DNA of 64,000 bases from Tamlana flava (GCF_041287255.1 NZ_JBGGTX010000003.1:62001-126000), one strand, 5' to 3'; shown: positions 42,772-52,249, counted from the stretch's first letter. Notes: a model not told the origin generated them from the letters alone. A program made the numbers and translations.

Positions 42772-42976
42772 CCTTTTTTTTAAAATATTTCTTATTTTAT
42801 TTTCAACTAATTAAACACAGCCTAACACCTTTATTTAATTGGGAAAATCATTATTTTTTGTTGCATGGCAATATGCTAAATCTAATAAAAATTTAGTTTC
42901 TTTGCAGTCTAAAATCACTTTTAAGGGTCTTTTTCAATAAAAACCAACTCGAAAATCATTTCAATTTACTAGAATT

Positions 42977-43552
42977 ATGTTCAATAAAATTATAAAACTC
43001 ATCATTGCCGCAGGTATTATCGCCTATGCTATTTATCAATTTACCGAAGGATATATAGGCAATGGTATTATGTTCATACTTTTATCATTAATTTTTATTT
43101 TTCTCTATTTTAAAAATGAATTTATCCTTCTTGCATTTTTACGTTTAAGAAAGCAAGATTTTATTGGTGCGAAAAAATGGTTGGATAAAATTAAAAACCC
43201 TGAATCTGCATTAGTAAAAAAACAACAAGGTTATTATAACTATTTGCACGGCATCATGGTATCTCAAACCAATATGAATGAAGCCGAAAAATATTTCAAA
43301 AAAGCGGTTTCGTTAGGATTGACCATGGACTATGATTTGGCTATGGCTAAGTTAAATTTGGCCGGTATTGCTTTTTCGAAAAGAAGAAAGCAGGAAGCAC
43401 AAAAATTGCTTTCCGAAGCCACAAAACTTGACAAACGAGGCATGCTTACCGAGCAAATAAAGATGATGAAAGATAATATGAAGCGTGCACAAATGCCTAA
43501 CCAACATTATGGTGCAGGCGCTTCTTTACGCGCGCAAAAAAGAAGAGGCTAG
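42977..43552 (+). CDS. Membrane protein with TPR-like cytoplasmic part
   Basis: 191 aa. Two hydrophobic helices (about 6-21 and 27-48) form a hairpin at the N-terminus. The rest contains TPR-like helices (GYYNYLHGIMVSQTNMNEAE, KYFKKAVSLGL, RRKQEAQKLLSEATKLDKRG) and a basic tail. It ends with a 4-bp overlap of the convergent cardiolipin synthase gene. A widespread but unnamed Bacteroidota protein type; function unknown. Confidence 0.7.
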   Translation: MFNKIIKLIIAAGIIAYAIYQFTEGYIGNGIMFILLSLIFIFLYFKNEFILLAFLRLRKQDFIGAKKWLDKIKNPESALVKKQQGYYNYLHGIMVSQTNMNEAEKYFKKAVSLGLTMDYDLAMAKLNLAGIAFSKRRKQEAQKLLSEATKLDKRGMLTEQIKMMKDNMKRAQMPNQHYGAGASLRAQKRRG

Positions 43553-45003
43553 ATTAGAGGGGACCACAACCTACAATACGATTCTTTTAGTTTTTCTAAG
43601 TTAGGTCTATCACCCCACTTAGCGGGTTCAATTTTCTCGCAGTCTTTTAAATCTTCAATGAATTGTTGCTTTAAGGTTTTACTTTGTTCAATGTTGTAAA
43701 TAAAAGCGTTGACCTCAAAATTTATATTGAAGCTTCTATAGTCCATATTTGACGTTCCAACGGTCGAAAAAATATCATCCACAACCATAGTCTTTGCGTG
43801 AACAAAACCTTTTGTAAACCGATAAACTTCAATATTGGCCTCCAATAACTGCTCTAAATATGAGTTTGTGGCATGCTTAACCATCCATGAATCAGACTCT
43901 TTTGGAATAATTACCTTTACCTCAACACCACTTTTTGATGCCACTTGAAGCGCCATAATCATTTGGTCGTTAGGCACAAAATAGGGCGTTGTAATGTAAA
44001 CATAATCTTCTGCGGTGGTGATGGCCGTAAATATGGCCTCCATAATATAGGCCCAGTCGGTATCAGGCCCACTGGCTGCAATTTGAACGGCTACATTGTC
44101 ATTACAGTCAACTGCTGGAAAATATGATTTGTCAATTTCTAATTTCTGACCTGAAACAAAATGCCATGTGGTTAAAAAATTAATTTGCAACGATTTAACG
44201 GCCTCACCAACAATTCGAAGGTGTGTATCGCGCCAAAATGAATTGTTGTATTCATTTACATACTCATCGGCAATGTTGACACCACCAACATAAGCAACTT
44301 TTCCGTCAATAACTGCAATTTTGCGGTGATTTCTGTAATTCATTTTACCCGTGAATCTTGAAAAAATAACAGGCATAAAAGGGTAAAACTCAATACCAAA
44401 ATCATTTAAAGTTTGCTTTGTTTTTGATGATAACTTGCTACCAACATCATCATAGGTCAATCTAACTACAACACCATCCTTGGCCTTGGCACACAAAATC
44501 TCCAAAATTTCCGTCCAGATGGTTCCATCCATCACCACATAATATTCCAAATGAATATGGTGTTTTGCTTCCTTTAAATCTTCTAACAAGTATTCAAATT
44601 TTGCGTCACCATTTTTTAAAATTTCTATTTTGTTACGCAGCGTTAAAGGTGAAGTTTTATCACTATAAAGGAGTTTTACCAATTTCGACTTACCATCAAG
44701 GAAATTGTCAACTTTCTTCACCTCTCGTTCATCAAGCTCCAATTCATCGTTTATGGACTTAATAACCGATTGATTGAGTACATGTTTTCTGCTAAAAATT
44801 TTATTCTTGCGATACTCCTGCCCAAAGAGATAGTAAATAAGCAACCCCAGAAAAGGGAAAAAAACCAAAACAACAATATAAGATAGTGTTTTGGTTGGGT
44901 TGATATTTTTAAGCACAACCGTTATAACCGCAGATATGGCTATAACATAGTTGAGAACAATTAATATAATCCAGATATGGTTTGCCAGAAATTCAACCAC
45001 CAA
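43549..45003 (-). CDS. cls: Cardiolipin synthase
   Basis: 484-aa inner-membrane phospholipase-D-family enzyme joining phosphatidylglycerol molecules into cardiolipin. Two N-terminal membrane helices (about 5-25 and 34-58) are followed by the two catalytic HKD motifs: NHRKIAVIDGKVAYVGG (first) and HAKTMVVDDIFSTVGTSNMD (second). Length is typical of ClsA. It may be co-transcribed with the lytic transglycosylase 3 bp upstream. Confidence 0.94.
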   Translation of the reverse strand: MVVEFLANHIWIILIVLNYVIAISAVITVVLKNINPTKTLSYIVVLVFFPFLGLLIYYLFGQEYRKNKIFSRKHVLNQSVIKSINDELELDEREVKKVDNFLDGKSKLVKLLYSDKTSPLTLRNKIEILKNGDAKFEYLLEDLKEAKHHIHLEYYVVMDGTIWTEILEILCAKAKDGVVVRLTYDDVGSKLSSKTKQTLNDFGIEFYPFMPVIFSRFTGKMNYRNHRKIAVIDGKVAYVGGVNIADEYVNEYNNSFWRDTHLRIVGEAVKSLQINFLTTWHFVSGQKLEIDKSYFPAVDCNDNVAVQIAASGPDTDWAYIMEAIFTAITTAEDYVYITTPYFVPNDQMIMALQVASKSGVEVKVIIPKESDSWMVKHATNSYLEQLLEANIEVYRFTKGFVHAKTMVVDDIFSTVGTSNMDYRSFNINFEVNAFIYNIEQSKTLKQQFIEDLKDCEKIEPAKWGDRPNLEKLKESYCRLWSPLI

Positions 45004-45006
45004 AGA

Positions 45007-45927
45007 TTAGTTATAATAGCCCTTTTCAGGAATATCAATAAAATATTGTTTTCTCGACCTATTGTTTAAATGGGGTTCGCGCAACCAAGGGTTATGTATT
45101 TTCAACAATTTGTAGTTAATGCCAAATTGTTGGGCAAACTTTGTAAAATCGGTTACAGCCGTATCAACCTCAACTTTGTAAGTTGGCACTTGAGAATACA
45201 AATCTTTCTCCCTAAAATTGAAACCATATTTTCCTGGGTTTGATAAAATTTCCTTTAAGGCCACGATTCTAAAAACATAACGACCTGTTTCTTCACCCAA
45301 CAACAAATCGTAATAGCCAGAAACACCTTGCTCTTCCAAACGTCTTGAAACCCCAGCATTTCCCGCATTATAAGCCGCCGCCGCAAGGGTCCAAGAACCT
45401 AAATCTTCCTTAGATTTCAAAAGGTATTTACAGGCAACCTCAGTTGCTTTTTCCAAATGATAACGCTCATCAACATTGTCGTTAACCTCTAGGCCATTTT
45501 CTCTTCCTGTGGCCGGCATAATTTGCCATACCCCTCTTGCTCCTGCTGGGGAAACCGCATTGGTCAGTCCACTTTCAATAACAGCTAAATATTTAAAGTC
45601 ATCTGGCACCCCGTATTTTGCCAAAATTGGTTCGATAACCGGGAAGTACTTTTTGGCACGTTTAAACATTAACAACCCGTTGCTCTGCCAATAAGTGTTA
45701 ACCAAAAGCTCTCTGTCAATTCGTTCTAAAATATCCGGATTTTTAATCGGCATGGGTTCTCCCGAAAAATTTAAATCTTCGGGAACTTGAATGGCATAAA
45801 CATTATAATCGTTTATGAGCTTTTTTTCAAAGTTTTCATCGGTTGGTGCGTCTTGCAGCGCGTAAATAAATAGGGCACATAAACTTAATAATCCCACCAG
45901 CGCCAACGCTTTCTGTACTATCTGCAT
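45007..45927 (-). CDS. Lytic murein transglycosylase (MltD/SLT type)
   Basis: 306-aa exported peptidoglycan lytic enzyme. N-terminal hydrophobic segment (residues 6-24). The SLT domain is clear: YLAVIESGLTNAVSPAGARG with the catalytic Glu, GVWQIMPATGRENGL, and AAAAYNAGNAGVSR. No LysM repeats are present, though the C-terminal stretch (TDFTKFAQQFGINYKLLKIH) is LysM-like. Acts in cell-wall turnover. Confidence 0.9.
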   Translation of the reverse strand: MQIVQKALALVGLLSLCALFIYALQDAPTDENFEKKLINDYNVYAIQVPEDLNFSGEPMPIKNPDILERIDRELLVNTYWQSNGLLMFKRAKKYFPVIEPILAKYGVPDDFKYLAVIESGLTNAVSPAGARGVWQIMPATGRENGLEVNDNVDERYHLEKATEVACKYLLKSKEDLGSWTLAAAAYNAGNAGVSRRLEEQGVSGYYDLLLGEETGRYVFRIVALKEILSNPGKYGFNFREKDLYSQVPTYKVEVDTAVTDFTKFAQQFGINYKLLKIHNPWLREPHLNNRSRKQYFIDIPEKGYYN

Positions 45928-45963
45928 CTTTAAAAAGTTTTGATAAAGTTAAAAAAAATCGAC

Positions 45964-46629
45964 CTAGTTATCTAAAATTATTCTTGGTAAATTTTCATTG
46001 AACCATTTATGCTTATTAATAATCATTATATGCGTTCCATTTTTAACAACAATACAATGATCAATGTATTTAATTGGAAAGACAGGATCTTGGTCACCAT
46101 GTATATGCACAATATCCGACCGGTAATCCTTCTGGCTCCAACAAACCATATTTTCGATAGCCCAGCTTAAATATTTATTGTCATTGACAGAAAGGTACTT
46201 TTTGTAAAGTTCAAAACGTTTGGAAACAGTTGATCCAAAAATATACTTTTCAAAAAGCTCCATCTTGCTAGCCAGTTGCGTTGGAATAATTTTATAAGCA
46301 CCTGTGTTTTTGACCAGAATCATTTTTTTGGGCAATTCAGAAGAAGACTTTACACTTGAAATAATGATAAGTTTTCTGGCATTGATATGCTTATCCATTT
46401 CTTGAACCAAAACTCCCCCAAAGGAGACACCCACCAAAACTACATTGTCGTGCTTAATATTTTCGCAAATCCGCGAAGCATAATCGCTAATCGACTCATT
46501 TTCAGAAGGTATCATCCATTCCAAGAAATGCATTTCAAAATGACTTTCTGGCAACTTAATATACTCAAAAATTTTAGGGCTCGCTGCCATTCCTGGCATA
46601 AAATAAACATGTATTAGCTCTTGAATCAT
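45964..46629 (-). CDS. Alpha/beta hydrolase
   Basis: 221-aa cytoplasmic hydrolase. The nucleophile elbow is VGVSFGG (GxSxG) near residues 77-83, and the late His lies in VVKNGTHIMI. An Asp in HGDQDPVFPI completes the triad. The opening YFMPGMAASPKIFEYI corresponds to the oxyanion strand. Substrate cannot be inferred. It precedes the transglycosylase by 36 bp on the same strand. Confidence 0.8.
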   Translation of the reverse strand: MIQELIHVYFMPGMAASPKIFEYIKLPESHFEMHFLEWMIPSENESISDYASRICENIKHDNVVLVGVSFGGVLVQEMDKHINARKLIIISSVKSSSELPKKMILVKNTGAYKIIPTQLASKMELFEKYIFGSTVSKRFELYKKYLSVNDNKYLSWAIENMVCWSQKDYRSDIVHIHGDQDPVFPIKYIDHCIVVKNGTHIMIINKHKWFNENLPRIILDN

Positions 46630-46674
46630 AGGGCATTAACCTCCCATTTCCTTTATTTTTCTGATTTTTTTTCG

Positions 46675-46682
46675 TAATTTTG
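46675..46682 (+). promoter_or_regulatory. -7 box before the 98-aa gene
   Basis: TAATTTTG fits TAnnTTTG and lies 59 bp upstream of the ATG at 46742. The -33 region is weak. Confidence 0.4.
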
Positions 46683-46741
46683 TACAAAGTTATACAAATA
46701 GTATTCACTTTCTACATTCCTAAAAATTAAAATAAGTTATC

Positions 46742-47038
46742 ATGGTTGAAACAGCAGAATTAATTGACAATGAATTCTTGCGTCAATATGAAATTAAAAT
46801 TGACGGTCATTTAGCAAAAATTGAATACTCATTGCAAGAGCGAAAGATTTTTTTAACCAAACTGATTATTCCCGAAGACCTTAAAAACGAGACCTTTAAA
46901 AAAGATTTTTTAGCTCTTGTTTTTAACCAAATTGAAGGACGCAACCTAAGTGTAGTTCCTACCAGTCCTGAAATTGCAAAATTTGTGAGAAGCAACAGAA
47001 AGTATAAGCGTATGCTTCCTGTTGGTGTTAGAATTTAA
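46742..47038 (+). CDS. Small GNAT-like (YjdJ/NATD1-type) protein
   Basis: 98 aa resembling the short GCN5-related family: QYEIKIDGHLAKIEYSLQER, LTKLIIPEDL, and the end SVVPTSPEIAKFVRSNRKYK. The acetyl-CoA loop (RGxG/A) that real acetyltransferases carry is not recognisable, so it may be inactive or simply divergent. It ends at an unusually long hairpin. Family assignment is moderate. Confidence 0.55.
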   Translation: MVETAELIDNEFLRQYEIKIDGHLAKIEYSLQERKIFLTKLIIPEDLKNETFKKDFLALVFNQIEGRNLSVVPTSPEIAKFVRSNRKYKRMLPVGVRI

Positions 47039-47050
47039 ATGTTTGATTTA

Positions 47051-47098
47051 AGAATAAAAAAATCCGAAACATTAATCTGTTTCGGATTTTTTTATTCT
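47051..47098. terminator. Bidirectional terminator with 20-bp stem
   Basis: A perfect 20-bp inverted repeat (47051-47070 with 47079-47098) around an 8-nt loop; core ATCCGAAAC/GTTTCGGAT with A7 and T7 flanks. It ends the 98-aa gene and mtaB. Confidence 0.9.
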
Positions 47099-47114
47099 AT
47101 ATGCTGACTCAAGT

Positions 47115-48440
47115 CTATTCCACCATAGCATTCACAAAACCAAACCGAACCAATCCATCTGCATCAATTTCAGTAAGCTCAACCTCGTGAAGGGTGTTCA
47201 CTAATTCTGGATTCCATGGTGCTTTTACTTTTACATAGTTCTCGGTAAAACCATGTATGTAACCTTCTTTATTCTCATTCTCGAACAACACCGTTCTTGT
47301 AGTTCCCAATTGGCTTTCGTAAAAGGCACGACGCTTTTTAACTGATAGGCCGCGTAACATTTTACTGCGCTTGTTCCTGACATTTTTTTGCACAACACCG
47401 TCCATTTCAGCGGCTTCGGTATTATCGCGCTCAGAATATGTAAATACGTGCAAGTATGAAATATCCAATTCATTTAAAAAATTATAAGTCTCGAGAAAAT
47501 GCTCGTTAGTTTCACCGGGAAAACCAACAATAACATCAACACCTATACAGGCATTTGGCATTACCTCTTTTATTTTTGAAACTCGATCTACATACAATTC
47601 ACGCATGTAGCGGCGCTTCATTTTCTTCAGGATTTCATTACTACCAGATTGCAACGGAATATGAAAATGCGGTACAAATGCCCTTGACTTTGAAACCAAA
47701 TCTATAGTATCATTTTTTAGCAAATTTGGCTCAATTGATGAAATTCTTAGACGTTCGATGCCCCCAACTTTATCCAACTCTCTTACCAAATCCAAAAATG
47801 TGTGCTCGTGCTTTTTGTTGCCGAATTCGCCTTTTCCGTAATCACCAATATTAACCCCGGTCAATACAATTTCCTTGATGTTCTTTTCTGAAATTTCCCT
47901 AGCGTTATTAAGTACATTTTCCATAGTATCGCTACGTGAAATACCTCTTGCCAAAGGAATGGTACAATATGTACATTTATAATCGCATCCATCTTGAACC
48001 TTCAAAAAAGCACGGGTTCTATCGCCTATTGAATAACTACCTATGTAAAAATCGGCTTCTTCAATTTCACATGAATGCACCTCGCCATAATCATTTTTTG
48101 AAAGGTCATTGAGGTAATCTGTAATCTTAAATTTTTCGGTGGCCCCAAGAACCAAATCTACACCATTTATATCGGCCAATTCATTGGGTTTCAATTGCGC
48201 ATAGCAACCAACCGCTGCAATAAACGCTTCAGGATTAGATTTTTGCGCTTGCTTCACAATGGTCTTAAAACGTTTATCGGCATTCTCGGTAACCGAACAC
48301 GTGTTTATCACATAAATATCCGCTTTTTCAGCAAAGTCAACCCTATCAAAACCTTCATCCTTAAAACTTCTGGCAATAGTAGAGGTTTCTGAAAAATTCA
48401 GTTTGCAACCCAAAGTGTAAAATGCGACCTTCTTATCCAT
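47115..48440 (-). CDS. mtaB: tRNA t6A37 methylthiotransferase
   Basis: 441-aa radical-SAM enzyme converting t6A to ms2t6A at position 37 of ANN-decoding tRNAs. It has the N-terminal UPF0004 domain with its iron-sulphur cysteines (TLGCKLNFSE, NTCSVTENAD, VGCYAQ). The radical-SAM CxxxCxxC triad follows in DGCDYKCTYCTIPLARG, with HIPLQSGSNEILKKMKRRY and a C-terminal TRAM region. Fits MtaB rather than MiaB by its GCKLN opening. Confidence 0.93.
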   Translation of the reverse strand: MDKKVAFYTLGCKLNFSETSTIARSFKDEGFDRVDFAEKADIYVINTCSVTENADKRFKTIVKQAQKSNPEAFIAAVGCYAQLKPNELADINGVDLVLGATEKFKITDYLNDLSKNDYGEVHSCEIEEADFYIGSYSIGDRTRAFLKVQDGCDYKCTYCTIPLARGISRSDTMENVLNNAREISEKNIKEIVLTGVNIGDYGKGEFGNKKHEHTFLDLVRELDKVGGIERLRISSIEPNLLKNDTIDLVSKSRAFVPHFHIPLQSGSNEILKKMKRRYMRELYVDRVSKIKEVMPNACIGVDVIVGFPGETNEHFLETYNFLNELDISYLHVFTYSERDNTEAAEMDGVVQKNVRNKRSKMLRGLSVKKRRAFYESQLGTTRTVLFENENKEGYIHGFTENYVKVKAPWNPELVNTLHEVELTEIDADGLVRFGFVNAMVE

Positions 48441-48450
48441 TATCTTTTGT

Positions 48451-48504
48451 CATCCTGCGCTTGCTTCAGGATCTTTTAAAATTTATCTTTACAGCTAAAA
48501 GATT
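48451..48504. repeat. Palindromic intergenic repeat, second copy type
   Basis: ATCCTG/CAGGAT hairpin (48452-48472), then ATCTTTTA (48471-48478) pairing with TAAAAGAT (48496-48503). The AAAAGATTGC core is shared with the element at 10863. Lies between two divergent genes. Confidence 0.55.
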
Positions 48505-48528
48505 GCAAATTTACAACTAATAAATCAT

Positions 48529-50157
48529 ATGATAAAACCTATTCTGGCTCAAATAACAAGCTATTTGTCAATTGGTTGTATTGCCTTTCTAGTTCTCTCT
48601 TGCACAAATGACCCAAACGCCAATAAAGACCATCTGGTTTTTCGTTATAACGAATATGCTAACATAAACACGCTAGACCCTGCTTTTTCAAGAACCTTAC
48701 AAGACAATTCCGTTTGCAACCAATTATTCAATGGCCTAGTGCAATTGGATGATGAACTCAACATCCTGCCTTGTATTGCAAAAAACTGGTCGGTCTCAGA
48801 AAACGGTTTAACCTATACCTTTAACTTACGTAATGATGTAGATTTTCATAAGCATGAACTATTCGGTAAGGATTCTACAAGAACTGTAAATGCTTCAGAT
48901 TTTGAATATAGTTTAAATAGGCTGAAGAATCCAAAAATTGCTGCACCTGGTAGCTGGGTTCTGAATAAAGTGGACGATTTTAAAGCTGTAAACGACACTA
49001 TTTTCGAAATCAATTTAACACAACCCTTTCCTGCATTTATAGGGCTTTTAACCATGAAATATTGCTCGGTTGTACCAAAGGAAATTGTAGAGCATTATGG
49101 TTCTGATTTTAGGGCGCACCCCATAGGCACTGGTCCCTTTAAATTTAAACGCTGGGAAGAAAACATCAAACTAGTGTTCAGGAAAAATGAAAATTATTTT
49201 GAAATCGATGAAAACGGCACTCAACTCCCCTATCTGGAAGCTGTTGCACTCACTTTTTTACCCGATAAACAAAGTGAATTTCTACAATTTGTTCAAGGTA
49301 ATTTAGATTTCCTGAACAGTTTAGACACCTCATATAAAGACGAATTATTAACGGCAGATGGGCAGCTAAGAAACAAATACACCAAGACCATAAATATGAT
49401 TCGAGGCCCTTATTTGAATACGGAATATTTAGGGTTTTATTTAGATTCGGACAAACCCGAAATACAATCGGAATTAATCAGGAAAGCCATAAATTATGGA
49501 TTTGACCGAAAAAAAATGATGGTCTATCTAAGAAATGGGATTGGCAACCCTGCCAACGGAGGTTTTATTCCAATTGGGCTTCCAGGATATGATGAGTCCA
49601 TCGGTTTTAGCTATCAGCCAGAAAAAGCAAAACAATTGGTTGAAAAATTCAAGAAAGAGAGCGGCATAACAAAACCTGAAATTACTTTGGTTACTACGAG
49701 TAACTATTTAAGTTTTTGTGAATTTATACAAAGGGAACTTGAAAAAGCTGGACTGACCATTAATGTAGATGTAATGCCCGAAGCAACCTTAAGGTCGGGT
49801 CGCTCTAACGGAAAAGTAGATATGTTTAGAAGTTCATGGATTGCCGATTATTTGGATGCTGAAAATTATTTATCCATTTTTTACAGTAAAAATTTTGCTC
49901 CGAAGGGCTCTAACTATTTTCATTACAAAAGCGATAGGTTTGATAGTTTATACAATAAAGCCTTTACCATTACAGGCATTGAAAAACGTAAGCATTTGTA
50001 CAAAACCATGGATTCTTTGGCCATGGACAAAGCCATTATGGTTCCGCTTTATTATGACGAGGTGATAAGGTTTACACAAAAAAATGTAACAGGCTTGGGC
50101 ATAAACCCCATTAATTTATTGGATTTAAGATATGTTAAAAAAGAAAAAACAAACTAG
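48529..50157 (+). CDS. Peptide/oligopeptide ABC transporter substrate-binding lipoprotein
   Basis: 542-aa SBP family 5 protein. The signal sequence has a lipobox (CIAFLVLSC, Cys25). Family body: FRYNEYANINTLDPAFSRTL, GLTYTFNLRNDVDFHKHELF, PIGTGPFKFKRWE, and QPEKAKQLVEKF. It would capture peptides or related solutes for an importer, but no permease or ATPase gene is adjacent, which is common for such genes in this phylum. Substrate unknown. Confidence 0.9.
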   Translation: MIKPILAQITSYLSIGCIAFLVLSCTNDPNANKDHLVFRYNEYANINTLDPAFSRTLQDNSVCNQLFNGLVQLDDELNILPCIAKNWSVSENGLTYTFNLRNDVDFHKHELFGKDSTRTVNASDFEYSLNRLKNPKIAAPGSWVLNKVDDFKAVNDTIFEINLTQPFPAFIGLLTMKYCSVVPKEIVEHYGSDFRAHPIGTGPFKFKRWEENIKLVFRKNENYFEIDENGTQLPYLEAVALTFLPDKQSEFLQFVQGNLDFLNSLDTSYKDELLTADGQLRNKYTKTINMIRGPYLNTEYLGFYLDSDKPEIQSELIRKAINYGFDRKKMMVYLRNGIGNPANGGFIPIGLPGYDESIGFSYQPEKAKQLVEKFKKESGITKPEITLVTTSNYLSFCEFIQRELEKAGLTINVDVMPEATLRSGRSNGKVDMFRSSWIADYLDAENYLSIFYSKNFAPKGSNYFHYKSDRFDSLYNKAFTITGIEKRKHLYKTMDSLAMDKAIMVPLYYDEVIRFTQKNVTGLGINPINLLDLRYVKKEKTN

Positions 50158-50159
50158 TC

Positions 50160-50492
50160 TTATTCCTCAAGTTTTTTACCTATATCGTTAATTTCATCCT
50201 TAACAACTACAACAGATTTTTTCCATCGGTTTTCAAGCAATGTATAAAAACCCCAGACAGTCAACAGCCCAATTGGTAGTGCCAATAAATTGATGCCAAA
50301 ACTAGATTCCCAATCAAATCCCCAACTAAAGAAAAATAAATCCAAAATGGCAACCAATATGAGCATAATCATGCCAGAAGCATAATAGATAACCACACTT
50401 AAAATGGCATAAAGCCATTTGTTTTGATTGTACCCCTCAGATAAATCGTAAAAACGTTTGCCAATGAAATAAATGAGTAAAATTCCAAGCAT
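50160..50492 (-). CDS. Membrane protein of unknown function
   Basis: 110 aa with three hydrophobic stretches (about 1-10, 28-53 and 67-85) and a charged C-terminal tail (KDEINDIGKKLEE). Ends 2 bp from the convergent lipoprotein gene and lies 27 bp after the GlmU-like gene on the same strand, so probably co-transcribed. No family recognised. Confidence 0.6.
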   Translation of the reverse strand: MLGILLIYFIGKRFYDLSEGYNQNKWLYAILSVVIYYASGMIMLILVAILDLFFFSWGFDWESSFGINLLALPIGLLTVWGFYTLLENRWKKSVVVVKDEINDIGKKLEE

Positions 50493-50519
50493 AAGTTTTT
50501 TATTTTTTATTAAAGTAAT

Positions 50520-51695
50520 TTATTCTCTCCTGTATTTTTTAGTTATTTCAAAGACATGCTCTAAAATGCCCTTGTCTTGTTCTGAAAAAGCAACATTTCT
50601 TCTGGACATAACTACTTCAGCTACTTCAAATGCTTTTTTTGTTTGAAATGTTGTAAAACCAGAACTGCCTCCCCAACTGAAACTTGCCACAAAATTTCTT
50701 GGAAAACCACTGCCAAATATATTGGCACTTACGCCTACCACGGTACCGGTGTTGAACATGGTATTAATACCGCATTTACTGTGGTCGCCCATCATAAGCC
50801 CGCAGAATTGCAAACCAGTTCTGGCAAAACTTTCAGTTTGGTAGTCCCACAAACGAACTTCGGCATAATTGTTTTTTAAATTGGAGTTGTTAGTATCTGC
50901 CCCCAAATTGCACCATTCACCCAAGACGGAATTTCCTAAAAAGCCATCGTGCCCTTTATTTGAATACCCAAAAATAACCGAATTGTTGACCTCACCACCA
51001 ACCTTGCTATGAGGTCCGATAGTGGTTGGCCCATATATTTTTGCTCCAAGTTTAATGCCCGCACCTTCACACAAGGCAAGAGGTCCGCGAATAATAGAAC
51101 CTTCCATGATTTCAGAATTCCTACCAATATAGATTGGCCCATTGCTGGCATTAAGCGTTGTGAATTCCAATTTCGCGCCTTCTTCTATAAAAATATTTTC
51201 GGCAGCAATAACATTATTACTTGACGGAATGGGCTTTGATTTTCTTCCTTTAGTAATTAAATTAAAATCTTCCTGAATGGCCTCACCATTTTTTGAAAAA
51301 ATATCCCAGGTGTGCTCAATCTTGAAAATATCCTCCGCAAACTCAATGGCTTCAAAGGCATCAAAATTTATATCTTCTTGGGCTTCCTTGGCAAAGAAAG
51401 CAATTACATCTTCGTCTTTAAAAATAGCTTGGTTTTCCTTTAAATCGCGAACCATTTCAACCAATTCAAAATTGGGCAGATAAGATGCATTTATCATCAC
51501 ATTTTCGTCCATTTCCACCATTGGGTATTTATCAGACAAATAATCTTCGGTTATTGTGGTGGTTGTGGTATCTAAAAAAGACTCCCATTTTTCCCTAATG
51601 GTTAAAATACCAACTCGAATATCGGCAACGGGCCTGGTAAAAGTAAAGGGCAACAGATTATTGCGTGACGGACCATCAAAAAGAATGTAGTTCAT
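50520..51695 (-). CDS. GlmU-family protein (nucleotidyltransferase-like plus hexapeptide repeats)
   Basis: 391 aa. The N-terminal half (YILFDGPSRNNLLPFTFTRP, VADIRVGILTIREKWE) belongs to the degenerate NTP-transferase group usually called GlmU family in Bacteroidota. The C-terminal half is a left-handed beta helix of hexapeptide repeats (GPIYIGRNSEIMEGSIIRGP, LGAKIYGPTTIGPHSKVGGE). It is not canonical GlmU, which has a full GxGTRMxS pyrophosphorylase motif that I do not see here. Likely sugar-nucleotide related. Confidence 0.8.
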   Translation of the reverse strand: MNYILFDGPSRNNLLPFTFTRPVADIRVGILTIREKWESFLDTTTTTITEDYLSDKYPMVEMDENVMINASYLPNFELVEMVRDLKENQAIFKDEDVIAFFAKEAQEDINFDAFEAIEFAEDIFKIEHTWDIFSKNGEAIQEDFNLITKGRKSKPIPSSNNVIAAENIFIEEGAKLEFTTLNASNGPIYIGRNSEIMEGSIIRGPLALCEGAGIKLGAKIYGPTTIGPHSKVGGEVNNSVIFGYSNKGHDGFLGNSVLGEWCNLGADTNNSNLKNNYAEVRLWDYQTESFARTGLQFCGLMMGDHSKCGINTMFNTGTVVGVSANIFGSGFPRNFVASFSWGGSSGFTTFQTKKAFEVAEVVMSRRNVAFSEQDKGILEHVFEITKKYRRE

Positions 51696-51700
51696 AAAAA

Positions 51701-51733
51701 GTTTGAAGTTTGAAGTTTGAAGTTTGAAGTTTG
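51701..51733. repeat. Heptanucleotide tandem repeat (GTTTGAA)
   Basis: 4.7 copies of GTTTGAA, starting 6 bp upstream of the GlmU-like gene's ATG (minus strand). It occupies the place of the ribosome-binding region, so copy-number change could alter expression. Confidence 0.8.
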
Positions 51734-51794
51734 TTCACTTCTATCTTCAACCTTAATTACCATTTTCAAAAATAGTTTAATTGCATAAAACAAA

Positions 51795-51820
51795 AAAGCC
51801 TTTCAATACTGAAAGGCTTT
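51795..51820 (-). terminator. Terminator of rpmE2
   Basis: 11-bp perfect stem AAAGCCTTTCA/TGAAAGGCTTT with loop ATAC, followed on the minus strand by a U run. Confidence 0.85.
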
Positions 51821-51841
51821 AAAATTATGAACGGACTAAAC

Positions 51842-52093
51842 TTATTTTTTAAATTTAGCGTATTTGTTTTTGAATTTATCAATACGACCAGCAGTATCTA
51901 CCAATTTAGATTTACCAGTGTAGTATGGATGAGATGTTCTTGAAATCTCCATCTTAACTAATGGATACTCCACACCATCAACCTCAATAGTTTCATTAGT
52001 ATCTGCGGTAGATTTTGTTAAAAAAACATCGTCGTTAGACATGTCTTTAAACGCCACTACTCTATAATTTTCTGGATGTATACCTTTTCTCAT
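51842..52093 (-). CDS. rpmE2: Ribosomal protein L31 type B
   Basis: 83-aa L31 of the cysteine-free (C-minus) form: MRKGIHPENYRVVAFKDMSN, then SRTSHPYYTGKSKLVDTAGR with the HPYYTG signature, and a basic end FKNKYAKFKK. In other bacteria the C-minus form replaces zinc-binding L31 under zinc shortage; here it may be the only form. Monocistronic with its own promoter and terminator. Confidence 0.96.
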   Translation of the reverse strand: MRKGIHPENYRVVAFKDMSNDDVFLTKSTADTNETIEVDGVEYPLVKMEISRTSHPYYTGKSKLVDTAGRIDKFKNKYAKFKK

Positions 52094-52129
52094 CGCTTTA
52101 TGCTTTTTGTACTTTCAATTTTGGAAGTG

Positions 52130-52160
52130 CAAATTTAAGTATTTTTTACAAATGCACAAC
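52130..52160 (-). promoter_or_regulatory. Promoter of rpmE2
   Basis: On the minus strand GTTG (52160-52157), 19-nt spacer, TAAATTTG (52137-52130), about 37 bp before the ATG at 52093. Confidence 0.75.
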
Positions 52161-52204
52161 ACTTTTTATTATTTTTTATTTTAAGTGCAAATGTAACGTT
52201 TTGC

Positions 52205-52212
52205 TATCTTTG
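52205..52212 (+). promoter_or_regulatory. -7 box of the DUF4199 gene
   Basis: TATCTTTG, 38 bp before the ATG at 52250. No clear -33 element is seen. Confidence 0.55.
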
Positions 52213-52249
52213 GATACTAACAGCTAACTAACAAAATTTCAGAGAAATC

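Noticed and set aside
50160..50492. Link of the 110-aa membrane protein to the peptide-binding lipoprotein as an importer part
   Set aside because: It is on the opposite strand, convergent, and has only three short hydrophobic stretches, unlike an ABC permease.
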